Counted from the first letter of the stretch, positions 15,542-26,680 are shown. The stretch: 64,000 nucleotides of DNA from Salipiger sp. IMCC34102 (GCF_004145405.1 NZ_SELQ01000002.1:558001-622000); one strand, 5' to 3'. The notes: a model not told the origin generated them from the sequence alone. Translations and numbers: made by a program.

Positions 15542-18487
15542 ATGCTTCGCAAAAAGACACAGACCCGCCGTCCCGGCATCCAGACCCCGCGGCAGGGCGG
15601 CACGCTTGACCGGCGCGGGTTCCTGCGCGGCTCGGGCCTGGCCATCGGCGGGCTTTCCGCCATCGCCGCGACCGGCGGGGCCGTGACGCAGGCCAAGGCC
15701 CAGACGGTGGCCAACGACGACATTCAGACGGTCAAGACGGTCTGCACCCACTGCTCGGTCGGCTGCACCGTCATGGCAGAGGTCCAGAACGGTGTCTGGA
15801 TCGGCCAGGAGCCCGGCTTCGACAGCCCCTTCAACATGGGCGCCCACTGCGCCAAGGGTGCTGCCGTGCGCGAAAGCAGCCACGGCGACCGGCGTCTGAA
15901 GTATCCGATGAAGAAGGTCGGCGGCGAATGGCAGCGGATGAGCTGGGCCGACGCCATCAACGAGATCGGCGACGGCATGATGCGGATCCGCGAGGAATCC
16001 GGCCCGGATTCGGTCTACTGGCTGGGGTCCGCCAAGCACAACAACGAACAGGCCTACCTCTTCCGCAAGTTCGCGGCTTACTGGGGCACCAACAACGTCG
16101 ACCACCAGGCGCGGATCTGCCACTCCACCACCGTGGCGGGTGTCGCGAACACCTGGGGCTACGGCGCCATGACCAACAGCTACAACGACATCGCGAATTC
16201 CCGCGCGATCTTCATCATCGGCGGCAACCCGGCCGAGGCCCACCCCGTCTCGCTTCTGCACGTGCTCAAGGCCAAGGAGCAGAACAACGCCCCGCTGATC
16301 GTCTGCGATCCGCGCTTCACCCGCACCGCGGCGCACGCCGACGAATACCTGCGGTTCCGTCCCGGAACCGACGTGGCGCTGGTCTGGGGCATCCTGTGGC
16401 ACATCTTCGAGAACGGCTGGGAGGACGAGGAGTTCATCCGCACCCGCGTCTGGGGCATGGACGAGATCCGCACTGAAGTCGCCAACTGGACGCCCGAGGA
16501 AGTCGAGCGCGTCACCGGCGCCCCCGGCGCCCAGGTCGCGCGCATCGCCCGCACCCTGGCCGAGAACCGTCCCGGCACCGTGATCTGGTGCATGGGCGGC
16601 ACCCAGCACACCAACGGCAACAACAACACCCGTGCGTACTGCATCCTGCAGCTGGCCCTGGGCAACATGGGCGTCGCCGGTGGCGGCACCAACATCTTCC
16701 GCGGCCATGACAACGTGCAGGGGGCGACCGACCTCGGTGTGCTGGCCGACACCCTGCCCGGCTACTACGGCCTGGCCGAGGGCGCATGGGCCCACTGGGC
16801 CCGCGTCTGGGGCGAGGATCTGGACTGGCTTAAGTCCCGCTTCAGCGAGGCGACCTTCGACGACACCTCGATGATGAACCTGACCGGCATCCCGGTCAGC
16901 CGCTGGATCGACGGCGTGCTCGAAGCGCCCGAGAACATCGACCAGCCCGCCAACACCCGGGCCATGGTGCTCTGGGGTCACGCGCCCAACAGCCAGACCC
17001 GCCAGAAGGAAATGGTGACGGCGATGGAGCAGCTCGACATGCTGGTCGTCGTCGACCCGCATCCCACCGTCACGGCGGTGATGCAGAACCGCCAGGACGG
17101 CGTCTGGCTGCTGCCCGCGACGACCCAGTTCGAAACCCGCGGTTCCGTCACCGCGTCGAACCGGTCGCTGCAATGGCGCGACCAGGTGGTCGAGCCGATC
17201 TTCGAAAGCCTGCCCGACCACGTCATCATGAAGCTCTTCGCGGACAAGTTCGGTTTCTCCGACCGGCTGTTCCGCAACATCGCCGTCGAAGGCGACGAGC
17301 CCAACATCGAGGACATCACCCGCGAGTTCAATCGCGGCATGTGGACCGTCGGCTACACCGCGCAAAGCCCGGAGCGGCTGAAGATGCACATGGCCAACCA
17401 GGCCACCTTCGACCGCAAGACCCTGCGCGCCAACGGCGGCCCGGCGGACGGTGACTTCTACGGCATGCCCTGGCCCGCCTGGGGCACGCCCGAGATGAAC
17501 CACCCCGGCACCGCGAACCTCTACGATGTCTCGATGCCGGTGGCCGAAGGCGGACTGACCTTCCGTGCCCGCTTCGGCGTGGAGCGCGACGGCGAAAGCC
17601 TGCTGGCCGACGGTGTCTTCACCCCGGGTTCGGACATCGAGGACGGCTACCCCGAGTTCACCATGCAGATGCTGCGCGAACTGGGCTGGGACAGCGACCT
17701 GACCGAGGACGAGATGAAGGTCATCGAATGGGTCGCGGGCTTCCGCGAGCGCACCGATGGCGAGGTCGGGGAGACCACCTTCACCGGAGAGATCCCCTCG
17801 GACTTCCAAGGACGGACGGGGTCGGTGAACTGGAAGACCGACCTGTCGGGCGGTATCCAGCGCGTGGCCATCGCGCACGGCTGCGCCCCCTTCGGCAACG
17901 CCAAGGCCCGCGCCGTGGTCTGGACCTTTCCCGACCCGGTGCCGATCCACCGCGAACCGCTCTACACGCCGCGCCGCGACCTCGTCGCCGAGTTCCCGAC
18001 CTACGACGACAAGAAGTTCTGGCGCGTGCCCACGATGTACAGCTCGATCCAGCAGGAGGATTACTCCGAAGGCTTCCCGATCGTGCTCACCTCGGGGCGT
18101 CTCGTGGAATACGAGGGCGGCGGCGACGAGACCCGGTCGAACAAGTGGCTGGCCGAATTGCAGCAGGAGATGTTCGTCGAGGTGAACCCGCGCGATGCCA
18201 ACAATCTGGGTATCCAGGACGGCCAGCAGGTCTGGGTCGAAGGGCCCGAGCAGGGGCGCGTGCGCGTCTCCGCCATGGTGACCGAACGGGTCGGACCGGG
18301 GGTGGCCTTCATGCCCTTCCACTTCGGCGGGGTCCTCGAAGGCGAGGATCTGCGATCGCGCTACCCCGAGGGGGCGGACCCGATCGTGCTGGGTGAATCG
18401 ACCAACACCGCACAGACCTATGGATACGACAGCGTCACGCAGATGCAGGAAACCAAGGCCACCCTTTGCCGAATCAGCGTAGCGTAA
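15542..18487 (+). CDS. fdhA: Formate dehydrogenase catalytic subunit, TAT-exported
   Basis: Oxidises formate to CO2 at a bis-MGD Mo or W centre. The 981 residues begin with a TAT leader (LDRRGFLRGS, residues 22-31), so the enzyme works in the periplasm. The N-terminal [4Fe-4S] site is Cys68, Cys71, Cys75 and Cys103. The active site reads ARICHS, with Cys193-His194 where E. coli FdnG has selenocysteine-His, so this is a Cys enzyme needing no SECIS. Molybdopterin-binding domains follow, ending with the C-terminal dinucleotide-binding domain (SRLVEYEGGGDETRSN as FTSGRLV-type motif near 860). It is followed 12 bases later by fdhB. The adjacent tupBCA importer makes tungsten a possible metal. Confidence 0.95.
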   Translation: MLRKKTQTRRPGIQTPRQGGTLDRRGFLRGSGLAIGGLSAIAATGGAVTQAKAQTVANDDIQTVKTVCTHCSVGCTVMAEVQNGVWIGQEPGFDSPFNMGAHCAKGAAVRESSHGDRRLKYPMKKVGGEWQRMSWADAINEIGDGMMRIREESGPDSVYWLGSAKHNNEQAYLFRKFAAYWGTNNVDHQARICHSTTVAGVANTWGYGAMTNSYNDIANSRAIFIIGGNPAEAHPVSLLHVLKAKEQNNAPLIVCDPRFTRTAAHADEYLRFRPGTDVALVWGILWHIFENGWEDEEFIRTRVWGMDEIRTEVANWTPEEVERVTGAPGAQVARIARTLAENRPGTVIWCMGGTQHTNGNNNTRAYCILQLALGNMGVAGGGTNIFRGHDNVQGATDLGVLADTLPGYYGLAEGAWAHWARVWGEDLDWLKSRFSEATFDDTSMMNLTGIPVSRWIDGVLEAPENIDQPANTRAMVLWGHAPNSQTRQKEMVTAMEQLDMLVVVDPHPTVTAVMQNRQDGVWLLPATTQFETRGSVTASNRSLQWRDQVVEPIFESLPDHVIMKLFADKFGFSDRLFRNIAVEGDEPNIEDITREFNRGMWTVGYTAQSPERLKMHMANQATFDRKTLRANGGPADGDFYGMPWPAWGTPEMNHPGTANLYDVSMPVAEGGLTFRARFGVERDGESLLADGVFTPGSDIEDGYPEFTMQMLRELGWDSDLTEDEMKVIEWVAGFRERTDGEVGETTFTGEIPSDFQGRTGSVNWKTDLSGGIQRVAIAHGCAPFGNAKARAVVWTFPDPVPIHREPLYTPRRDLVAEFPTYDDKKFWRVPTMYSSIQQEDYSEGFPIVLTSGRLVEYEGGGDETRSNKWLAELQQEMFVEVNPRDANNLGIQDGQQVWVEGPEQGRVRVSAMVTERVGPGVAFMPFHFGGVLEGEDLRSRYPEGADPIVLGESTNTAQTYGYDSVTQMQETKATLCRISVA

Positions 18488-18499
18488 GGAGACAAGACT

Positions 18500-19093
18500 A
18501 TGGGACGCGCTAAATTCCTTTGCGACGCCGAACGCTGCATCGAGTGCAACGCCTGCGTCACCGCCTGCAAGAACGAGCACGAGGTGCCCTGGGGCATCAA
18601 CCGGCGCAAGGTCATCACCATCGGTGACGGCGAACCCGGGGAGCGGTCGATCTCGGTCGCCTGCATGCATTGCTCTGATGCGCCCTGCATGGCCGTCTGC
18701 CCGGTGGATTGCTTCTACCAGACCGACGACGGCGTGGTGCTGCACTCCAAGGACCTGTGCATCGGCTGCGGCTACTGCTTCTATGCCTGCCCCTTCGGCG
18801 CGCCGCAGTACCCGCAGGCCGGGAACTTCGGCAGCCGCGGCAAGATGGACAAATGCACCTTCTGCGCCGGCGGCCCCGAGGAGAACGGCAGCCAGGCCGA
18901 GTTCTCGAAATACGGCCGCAACCGGATCGCGGAAGGCAAGCTGCCGATCTGCGCCGAGATGTGCTCGACCAAGGCGCTGCTGGCGGGCGACGGCAACGTC
19001 GTCTCCGAGATCTACCGCGAGCGTGTCGTGGCCCGCGGGTTCGGGTCTGGCGCCTGGGGCTGGGGTACGGCCTACGAACAAAGAGAAGGCTGA
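18500..19093 (+). CDS. fdhB: Formate dehydrogenase iron-sulfur (beta) subunit
   Basis: A 197-residue electron-transfer subunit with four ferredoxin Cys clusters: CIECNACVTACKNEH near residue 13, CMHCSDAPCMAVCPVDC near 56, CIGCGYCFYACPFG near 87, and KCTFC plus CAEMCSTKA near 120-155, the FDH3-type arrangement giving four [4Fe-4S] centres. It wires the catalytic subunit to the cytochrome b subunit. It has no leader of its own and would be co-exported with FdhA. There is no C-terminal membrane anchor helix as in E. coli FdnH, so docking depends on the gamma subunit. Confidence 0.93.
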   Translation: MGRAKFLCDAERCIECNACVTACKNEHEVPWGINRRKVITIGDGEPGERSISVACMHCSDAPCMAVCPVDCFYQTDDGVVLHSKDLCIGCGYCFYACPFGAPQYPQAGNFGSRGKMDKCTFCAGGPEENGSQAEFSKYGRNRIAEGKLPICAEMCSTKALLAGDGNVVSEIYRERVVARGFGSGAWGWGTAYEQREG

Positions 19094-19138
19094 GCCGGTG
19101 GCGGGGCTGCAGGCCCCGCGCCGTCAGGGGGGAAGACC

Positions 19139-20407
19139 ATGCTGAGACCGATCGCCGCCGCCTTGCTGGCGCTTGCCCTGACCGGGCCCGCCGCTGCCCA
19201 ATACGTCGATCCGGACGTTACCGCAGCCCCCATGGGCAGCGTGCCCGCCGTGCCGGAGACCGAGCGCGCCCCGGCGCTGACGCCGGACCAGGAGTCCACC
19301 CGCGCCAGCACCGGCGGGGCCCCGACGCTGACCGACATCCTGCGCCGACAGAAGGGCCTGCCCGTCGACGACAGCGACCGCCGAGCGGATACCGCGTTCC
19401 AGGACGATGACCTTGCCACGGGTGCGATGGGACCGCAGGGCAATTTCTCTGACGCGCAGATGTGGCGTGCCTTGCGCTACGATAGCGCCGACATCACCAC
19501 CGTGAACAACGGGCCTGCCGCCACGACCGTGATCCAGGACGGCGGCATGACCTGGCTGAACTGGCGCAGCGGTCCCTTGCGGATCTTCGCGGGTATCGCC
19601 CTGCTTGGCTCGCTGGCCCTGCTGATCGCGTTCTACCTGTTCCGCGGGCGCATGCGGCTCGATCACCCGCCGACCGGGCGCCGGATCGTCCGGTTCGAAG
19701 CCTTCGAACGCTTCGGTCACTGGCTTCTGGCGACAAGCTTCATCATCCTTGCCGTGACCGGCTTGCTGTCGCTCTTCGGCCGGCTGTTCTTCATCCCGCT
19801 CTTCGGCAAGCAGGCCTTCGCGCCGGTCGCCGGGGCCGCGAAATGGACCCATGACAACATCAGCTGGGCCTTCATGATTTCTCTGGTGCTGATCTTCGTC
19901 TTCTGGGTCCGCAACAACCTGCCCGACCGCACCGACCTGACCTGGCTCAAGCGCGCGGGCGGCATGTTCGGCGGCGGCCACCCGCCCGCCAAGAAGTTCA
20001 ACGCAGGCCAGAAGCTGATCTTCTGGGCGGTCATCGTCTTCGGCACCACGATCTCGCTTTCGGGTCTGTCGCTCCTGTTCCCGTTCGAGCTGAACCTCTT
20101 CGGCAAGACCTTCGGTTTCATCAACGACACCGGCATCCTGCAAGCGCTGAACCTGCCCGCACTGCCCGGCGATCTGTCGCCGCAGGCCGAGATGGCGCTC
20201 TCGCAGATCTGGCACGCGACCATGTCGATCATCCTGACCGCGATCATCTTCTTCCACATCTACCTCGGCACCGTCGGGATGGAGGGTGCTTTCGACGCCA
20301 TGGGCAAGGGCGACGTGGACGAGGAATGGGCCCGCGAGCATCACAACCTGTGGCTTCAGAAGGTCGCCGCCGAAAAGCCCGAGAAGATCAAGGAGTACCG
20401 CGCGTGA
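19139..20407 (+). CDS. fdhC: Formate dehydrogenase cytochrome b (gamma) subunit
   Basis: A 422-residue membrane subunit that takes electrons to the quinone pool. It begins with a signal peptide (MLRPIAAALLALALTGPAAAQ), followed by an unusually long, Pro/Asp-rich periplasmic extension to about residue 135. Then a membrane segment near 140-165 and the four-helix cytochrome b core follow: FERFGHWLLATSFIIL, AKWTHDNISWAFMISL, the Gly-rich loop with NAGQKLIFWAVI, and QIWHATMSIILTAIIFFHIYLG with the haem His residues. Start ATG 19139 has AGGGGGGAA upstream. Its stop overlaps the next small gene (GTGA). Confidence 0.92.
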   Translation: MLRPIAAALLALALTGPAAAQYVDPDVTAAPMGSVPAVPETERAPALTPDQESTRASTGGAPTLTDILRRQKGLPVDDSDRRADTAFQDDDLATGAMGPQGNFSDAQMWRALRYDSADITTVNNGPAATTVIQDGGMTWLNWRSGPLRIFAGIALLGSLALLIAFYLFRGRMRLDHPPTGRRIVRFEAFERFGHWLLATSFIILAVTGLLSLFGRLFFIPLFGKQAFAPVAGAAKWTHDNISWAFMISLVLIFVFWVRNNLPDRTDLTWLKRAGGMFGGGHPPAKKFNAGQKLIFWAVIVFGTTISLSGLSLLFPFELNLFGKTFGFINDTGILQALNLPALPGDLSPQAEMALSQIWHATMSIILTAIIFFHIYLGTVGMEGAFDAMGKGDVDEEWAREHHNLWLQKVAAEKPEKIKEYRA

Positions 20408-20547
20408 AAAGCTTCATCGCCGCCGTCGTGGCCTGTGTCGCCATCACCGTGATCGCCAATGTCGTGCTCACCACGACCACGCCGCTCAGCGCCGAGGAGG
20501 CCTATACTGCGGGCAATCACGTCCGGGTGGGCGCGGTCTCCGACTAG
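20404..20547 (+). CDS. Small single-helix membrane peptide after fdhC
   Basis: A 47-residue protein starting GTG 20404, inside the fdhC stop (GTGA). It has one N-terminal hydrophobic helix (residues 4-24, FIAAVVACVAITVIANVVLTT) that could be a signal or an anchor, then a short polar tail containing EEAYTAGNHVRVG. No known domain. The coupled start and the sensible composition argue for a real gene. It may be a small accessory subunit of the dehydrogenase, comparable in idea to small subunits of other respiratory complexes; this is inference from position. Confidence 0.6.
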   Translation: MKSFIAAVVACVAITVIANVVLTTTTPLSAEEAYTAGNHVRVGAVSD

Positions 20548-20618
20548 GCGCGCTTCCCCCCCGGGGCGGGATGCGCTAACGGTTGGGTCATATCCAGACC
20601 CAGCCGGAGCCCCCTCCC

Positions 20619-21827
20619 ATGTCCAAGATCAAGGTAGAGAACCCCATCGTCGAACTCGACGGGGATGAGATGACCCGCATCATGTGGGATTTCATCAAGA
20701 CGAAACTGATCCTGCCCTACCTGGACGTGGACCTGCTCTACTACGACCTGGGGATGGAGTCGCGCGACGCGACGGACGACCAGATCACGATCGACGCGGC
20801 CAACAAGATCAAGGAGGTCGGCGTCGGCGTGAAATGCGCCACGATCACCCCCGACGAAGGCCGGGTGGAGGAGTTCGGGCTCAAGAAGATGTGGAAGTCG
20901 CCCAACGGCACGATCCGCAACATCCTGGGCGGCGTGGTCTTCCGCGAGCCGATCATCTGTCGCAACGTCCCCCGTCTCGTCCCCGGCTGGACGCAGCCGA
21001 TCATCATCGGCCGCCACGCCTTCGGCGACCAGTACAAGGCCACGGACATGAAGTTCCCCGGCCCCGGCAAGCTGTCGATGAAGTTCGTGGGCGAGGACGG
21101 CACCGTGATGGAGGAGGAGGTCTATGACGCCCCCGCCTCCGGTGTCTACATGGGGATGTACAACCTCGACGGCAGCATCGAGGATTTCGCCCGTGCGTCG
21201 TTCAACTACGGCCTCAAGCGCGGCTACCCGGTCTACCTGTCGACCAAGAACACGATCCTCAAGACCTACGACGGTCAGTTCATGCAGACCTTCCAGCGGA
21301 TCTACGATGCAGAGTTCAAGGACCAGTTCGAAGAGGCGAAGCTCTGGTACGAGCATCGCCTGATCGACGACATGGTGGCCAGTGCCATGAAGTGGTCCGG
21401 CGGCTACGTCTGGGCCTGCAAGAACTACGACGGCGACGTGCAGTCGGATACCGTGGCGCAAGGGTTCGGCTCGCTTGGCCTTATGACCTCGATTCTGATG
21501 ACCCCCGACGGCAAGATTGTCGAATCGGAAGCTGCCCACGGCACCGTCACCCGTCATTACCGCAACCACCAGCAGGGCAAGGCGACCTCGACCAACTCCA
21601 TCGCGTCGATCTTCGCCTGGACCGGGGGGCTGAAGCACCGCGCCAAACTCGACGGCAACGCCGAGCTCAAGACCTTCGCCGAAACGCTGGAGAAGGTCGT
21701 CGTCGACACCGTCGAAGGCGGCGAGATGACCAAGGACCTCGCGCTGCTGGTCGGTCCCGACAAAGGCTGGCTGACGACCGAAGGTTTCCTGGAAGCGATC
21801 GACCGGAACCTTCAGGCCGCTCTGTAG
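20619..21827 (+). CDS. icd: NADP-dependent isocitrate dehydrogenase
   Basis: Oxidative decarboxylation of isocitrate to 2-oxoglutarate in the TCA cycle. The 402-residue sequence is of the eukaryote-like/monomer-family subtype common in alphaproteobacteria: [22 protein letters not shown] at the N-terminus, SPNGTIRN substrate segment near residue 94, [22 protein letters not shown] near 275 with metal-binding Asp residues, and [18 protein letters not shown] for NADP near 305. ATG 20619 begins the conserved domain. A strong hairpin with T-run follows. Confidence 0.97.
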   Translation: MSKIKVENPIVELDGDEMTRIMWDFIKTKLILPYLDVDLLYYDLGMESRDATDDQITIDAANKIKEVGVGVKCATITPDEGRVEEFGLKKMWKSPNGTIRNILGGVVFREPIICRNVPRLVPGWTQPIIIGRHAFGDQYKATDMKFPGPGKLSMKFVGEDGTVMEEEVYDAPASGVYMGMYNLDGSIEDFARASFNYGLKRGYPVYLSTKNTILKTYDGQFMQTFQRIYDAEFKDQFEEAKLWYEHRLIDDMVASAMKWSGGYVWACKNYDGDVQSDTVAQGFGSLGLMTSILMTPDGKIVESEAAHGTVTRHYRNHQQGKATSTNSIASIFAWTGGLKHRAKLDGNAELKTFAETLEKVVVDTVEGGEMTKDLALLVGPDKGWLTTEGFLEAIDRNLQAAL

Positions 21828-21848
21828 CCTAAAGATCGGGCAGTCATG

Positions 21849-21876
21849 GGGCCGCGCCGCAAGGTGCGGCCCTTTT
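21849..21876 (+). terminator. Rho-independent terminator after icd
   Basis: GGGCCGC (21849-21855) and GCGGCCC (21866-21872) form a 7-base stem with a 10-base loop, followed directly by TTTT. It lies 21 bases after the icd stop and before the YitT gene. Confidence 0.8.
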
Positions 21877-21896
21877 GCGTGGACAGGTCAGAAAGC

Positions 21897-22517
21897 ATGA
21901 CGTATCGGGCAGGCATGACCCCGACCAACCGCCATTCCTTCCTCGAAGACCTGCAAGGCATGTCGCTTGGCGTCTTCTTCTGCGCCCTCGGCCTGTCGTT
22001 CCTAACGGCGCTCGGGCTGGTCACCGGACAGACCGCGGGCATCGCGGTCATCATCAGCTACCTGACGGGCTGGTCCTTCGGGCCGGTCTTCTTCGTCATC
22101 AACATCCCCTTCTACGTTCTGGCCTGGTATCGGCTGGGGTCCGCCTTCACCGTCAAGTCGCTGATCTCGGTCACGGCGCTGTCGGTCCTGACCGAGATCC
22201 TCCCCCAGCACCTTGTTTTCGCGGAGCTGTCCTATCCCCTGGGCGCCGTGGCCTTCGGCGCGCTGGTGGGCCTGGGGCTGCTCGCCCTCTTTCGCCACAA
22301 CGGCAGTCTCGGCGGCCTCGGGGTGGTGGCGCTGCTCGTGCAGGACAGCACCGGGTTCAAGGCGGGATACGTGCAACTTGGCGTCGATGCGGTGATCTTC
22401 GCGATAGCCTTGCTCCTGTTTCCCGCCACCATCGTCGCGTGGTCCCTGCTGGGGGCCGTGGTGCTGAACCTGATCATCACCTTCAACCACCGACGCGACC
22501 GCTACATCGCCACGTGA
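21897..22517 (+). CDS. YitT family membrane protein
   Basis: A protein of about 206 residues with five to six hydrophobic segments, matching the YitT (DUF161) family: GMSLGVFFCALGLSFLTALGLVTGQTAGIAVIISYLTG, then FFVINIPFYVLAWYRLG and NGSLGGLGVVALLVQDSTGFKAGYVQL. The short form without the C-terminal DUF2179 domain is seen. The function of the family is unknown, with transport suggested. Start is uncertain: ATG 21897 or ATG 21915; neither has a strong ribosome binding site. The frame is also open through the icd terminator hairpin, which I exclude. Confidence 0.75.
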   Translation: MTYRAGMTPTNRHSFLEDLQGMSLGVFFCALGLSFLTALGLVTGQTAGIAVIISYLTGWSFGPVFFVINIPFYVLAWYRLGSAFTVKSLISVTALSVLTEILPQHLVFAELSYPLGAVAFGALVGLGLLALFRHNGSLGGLGVVALLVQDSTGFKAGYVQLGVDAVIFAIALLLFPATIVAWSLLGAVVLNLIITFNHRRDRYIAT

Positions 22518-22548
22518 CACGGGCCGCGGCCCGCGCTACCTCCCGGGC

Positions 22549-22878
22549 ATGCACTACCTCTGGCTCATCATCGCGATCGCCTTCGAGACCATTGGCACGA
22601 TGGCCTTGCAGGCCAGTCAGCAATTCTCGCGCATAGGCCCGTCGGCACTGTGTGTCGTCACCTACGCCGCGTCCTTCTACTTCATGGCGCTGGCGCTGAA
22701 GGTCATGCCGGTGGGAATCGTCTACGCGATCTGGTCGGGCTTGGGTATTGTACTGATCGCGGGCTTCTCCTGGGTCGTCTTCGGACAGAAGCTGGACGGA
22801 CCGGCGGTGGCTGGCATCTCCTTGATCATGGCGGGGATCGTGGTGATCCAGCTCTTCTCGGACGCCTCGCCACACTAG
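22549..22878 (+). CDS. SMR family multidrug efflux transporter
   Basis: A 109-residue protein with four membrane helices, the small multidrug resistance fold. The essential membrane Glu is in IAFETIGTMALQAS (Glu13), and YAIWSGLGIVLIAGFSWVVFGQ near residue 63 is the dimer/substrate-loop signature. It would form an EmrE-like dimer exchanging protons for cationic compounds; some SMR proteins export guanidinium, and specificity cannot be told here. Single gene, 61 bases before typA. Confidence 0.88.
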   Translation: MHYLWLIIAIAFETIGTMALQASQQFSRIGPSALCVVTYAASFYFMALALKVMPVGIVYAIWSGLGIVLIAGFSWVVFGQKLDGPAVAGISLIMAGIVVIQLFSDASPH

Positions 22879-22939
22879 GGCCTAGCCAATCGGCCTGCGG
22901 CGCTGTATGGCGCGCGCAACCCGCACAAAGGCTGACCCA

Positions 22940-24760
<1,821 letters not shown>

Positions 24761-24777
24761 GGCGCAGTCTCGGTTAC

Positions 24778-24814
24778 GAAAAAACGCCCGGTCCTCGTGG
24801 ACCGGGCGTTTCTC
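24778..24814. terminator. Bidirectional terminator between typA and tauE-like gene
   Basis: AACGCCCGGTCC (24783-24794) and GGACCGGGCGTT (24799-24810) form a perfect 12-base stem with loop TCGT. It is preceded by AAAA and followed by TT, so it would end transcription from typA (plus) and from the convergent exporter gene (minus). Confidence 0.85.
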
Positions 24815-24841
24815 GTTTGCGGGGGCTGCGCGGACCGGGCT

Positions 24842-25654
24842 TCAGATGATCGCCTTGCGCAGCATGTTGAGAGCGACAAGGATCAGGAACACGCCGAAGA
24901 CCCGCTTCAGGCGTGCCGGATCGGTCCGGTGGGCCAGCGATGCGCCAAGCGGTGCCGTGATCAGCGTCATGGCGATCACCAACCCGAAGGCCACGAGGTT
25001 GACCGATCCTACCGTGAACGGGGGCGCGAATTCCATCGGTGTCAGCAAGAAGCCCGCGACCGACGGCACCGCGATGAGAACGCCGAAGCCCGCCGCCGTG
25101 GCCACCGCGCGATGGATCGCCATACCGTAGAGCGTCATCACCGGCACGCCGAAGGATCCCCCGCCGATCCCCATCAGGACCGACAGGAACCCCACCAGCG
25201 GCGACAGCATCCAGCGCAAGGGGCCCGTGGGCATCCGGTCTCCCAGCGACCAGTGCGCCCGACCGAAGGTCATGTAGGTGCCCACGAAGATCGCGAGCCC
25301 GCCGAAGATGATCTGCAGGACCGCGGTGCGCAGTTGCGCCACCAGCAGGACCCCCAGGATCGCGCCGATCGCGATGCCCGGCGCCCAGCCCTTGAGCACG
25401 TCCCAGGCGACGGCGCCGCGCTTGTTGTGCGCCATGACCGACCGGATCGAGGTCACGATGATCGTCGCGAGTGACGTGGCAAGGCACAGGCGCATCAACT
25501 CGGGGCTGTCGAAGCCCAGCGCCGCGAATGTGTAGTAGAACCCTGGCACCAGGATGATCCCGCCGCCGACCCCCAGAAGGCCGGCCAGCACGCCGGCGAA
25601 GGCACCGATCGCCAACAGCACGGCACCCATCGTCAATAGCAACGTCATATCCAT
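24842..25654 (-). CDS. TauE/SafE family sulfite/organosulfonate exporter-like protein
   Basis: A 270-residue membrane protein with about eight helices. The family repeat is visible twice: AGVLAGLLGVGGGIILVPGFY near residue 20 and LVGFLSVLMGIGGGSFGVPVMTL near 150. Members export small anions such as sulfite or sulfoacetate, but many are unassigned. It lies 12 bases downstream of dusA on the same strand and may be cotranscribed with it. No sulfur-metabolism genes are nearby, so the substrate is open. Confidence 0.85.
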   Translation of the reverse strand: MDMTLLLTMGAVLLAIGAFAGVLAGLLGVGGGIILVPGFYYTFAALGFDSPELMRLCLATSLATIIVTSIRSVMAHNKRGAVAWDVLKGWAPGIAIGAILGVLLVAQLRTAVLQIIFGGLAIFVGTYMTFGRAHWSLGDRMPTGPLRWMLSPLVGFLSVLMGIGGGSFGVPVMTLYGMAIHRAVATAAGFGVLIAVPSVAGFLLTPMEFAPPFTVGSVNLVAFGLVIAMTLITAPLGASLAHRTDPARLKRVFGVFLILVALNMLRKAII

Positions 25655-25666
25655 CGGGGGTCTCCT

Positions 25667-26680
25667 TCAGGCGGCAACCTGACCCAAGTGCGAGAGCGCG
25701 TCCAGCACCGTTTGCGACCCTGCCCCGTCCTTGGGCGCCTCGACCGACAGATGCCGCCGCCAGGCGCGGGCGCCGGGGCGGCCCTGGAACATCCCCAGCA
25801 TGTGTCGGGTGATCTGGTGCAGCCGTCCACCGGCCGCCAGATGCGCATCGATGTAGGGTACCATCGCCTGCACGACCGCCTCCGCCGTGGTCGCGTGGTC
25901 GGTGCCGAAGATCCTGGCGTCGGCATCCAGCAGGATCGCGGTCGGCGTATGGTAGGCCGCCCGACCGATCATCACGCCATCCAGCCCGGCGTCCAGGAAC
26001 GCCTGCGCCTGTTCCAGCGAACCGATCCCGCCGTTGACCGAGATATGCATGTCGGGGAACCTGTCCTTCATCGCCATCACGAGGTCGTAGTCCAGCGGCG
26101 GCACGTCCCGGTTCTCCTTCGGCGAAAGCCCTTGCAGCCAAGCCTTGCGCGCGTGGATCGTCACCCGCCTGACGCCGGCCCCCGCCAAGTGGTCCAGGAA
26201 ATCCGGCAGGACCGCGTGCGGATCCTGTTCGTCGACGCCGATCCGGCATTTCACCGTCACGGGCACCTCTACGGCGTCCTGCATCGCGCGGACGCAATTC
26301 GCCACCTGGGACGCTCGCGTCATCAGGATCGCTCCGAAGGCGCCCGATTGCACCCGGTCGGACGGGCAGCCGCAGTTGAGGTTCACCTCGTCGTAGCCCG
26401 CCTGTGCCGCGATGGCGCTCGCCTCGGCCAGAAGCCCAGCGTCGGACCCGCCCAGTTGCACCGCAACCGGGTGCTCGACCGGATCGTGGGCCAGCAGGCG
26501 CGGCGCGTCGCCGTGGACCAGTGCCGCGGCGGTGACCATCTCGGTATAAAGCAAGGCCTCGCGCGACATGAGCCGATGAAGATAGCGACAGTGCCGGTCG
26601 GTCCAGTCCATCATCGGGGCGACGGACAGGCGGGCGGCTTGGTCAAGCTGGGTCTGCGTAAGTTTTGTCATGCCCGGCAT
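25667..26680 (-). CDS. dusA: tRNA-dihydrouridine(20/20a) synthase
   Basis: Flavin enzyme reducing U20/U20a in tRNA D-loops. The 337-residue TIM-barrel has SVAPMMDWTDRHCRYLHRL at residue 19, the catalytic Cys105 in LNCGCPSDRVQSGAFGA, and TIHARKAWLQGLSPKENRDVPPLDY near 170 which is diagnostic of DusA over DusB/C. C-terminus carries the helical tRNA-binding domain (HMLGMFQGRPGARAWRR). Start ATG 26680 or ATG 26671 are both plausible. Confidence 0.94.
   Translation of the reverse strand: MPGMTKLTQTQLDQAARLSVAPMMDWTDRHCRYLHRLMSREALLYTEMVTAAALVHGDAPRLLAHDPVEHPVAVQLGGSDAGLLAEASAIAAQAGYDEVNLNCGCPSDRVQSGAFGAILMTRASQVANCVRAMQDAVEVPVTVKCRIGVDEQDPHAVLPDFLDHLAGAGVRRVTIHARKAWLQGLSPKENRDVPPLDYDLVMAMKDRFPDMHISVNGGIGSLEQAQAFLDAGLDGVMIGRAAYHTPTAILLDADARIFGTDHATTAEAVVQAMVPYIDAHLAAGGRLHQITRHMLGMFQGRPGARAWRRHLSVEAPKDGAGSQTVLDALSHLGQVAA

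Noticed and set aside
15206-19081. A 1291-codon open frame on the minus strand opposite fdhA and fdhB
   Set aside because: High-GC genomes give long antisense frames. Its translation is His/Asp/Val/Gly-rich with no domain, while the plus strand encodes complete fdhA and fdhB with all motifs.
19094-19138. GGGGC-TGCAG-GCCCC hairpin between fdhB and fdhC as a terminator
   Set aside because: The stem is only five pairs, no T-run follows and the gene pair must be cotranscribed to form the complex.
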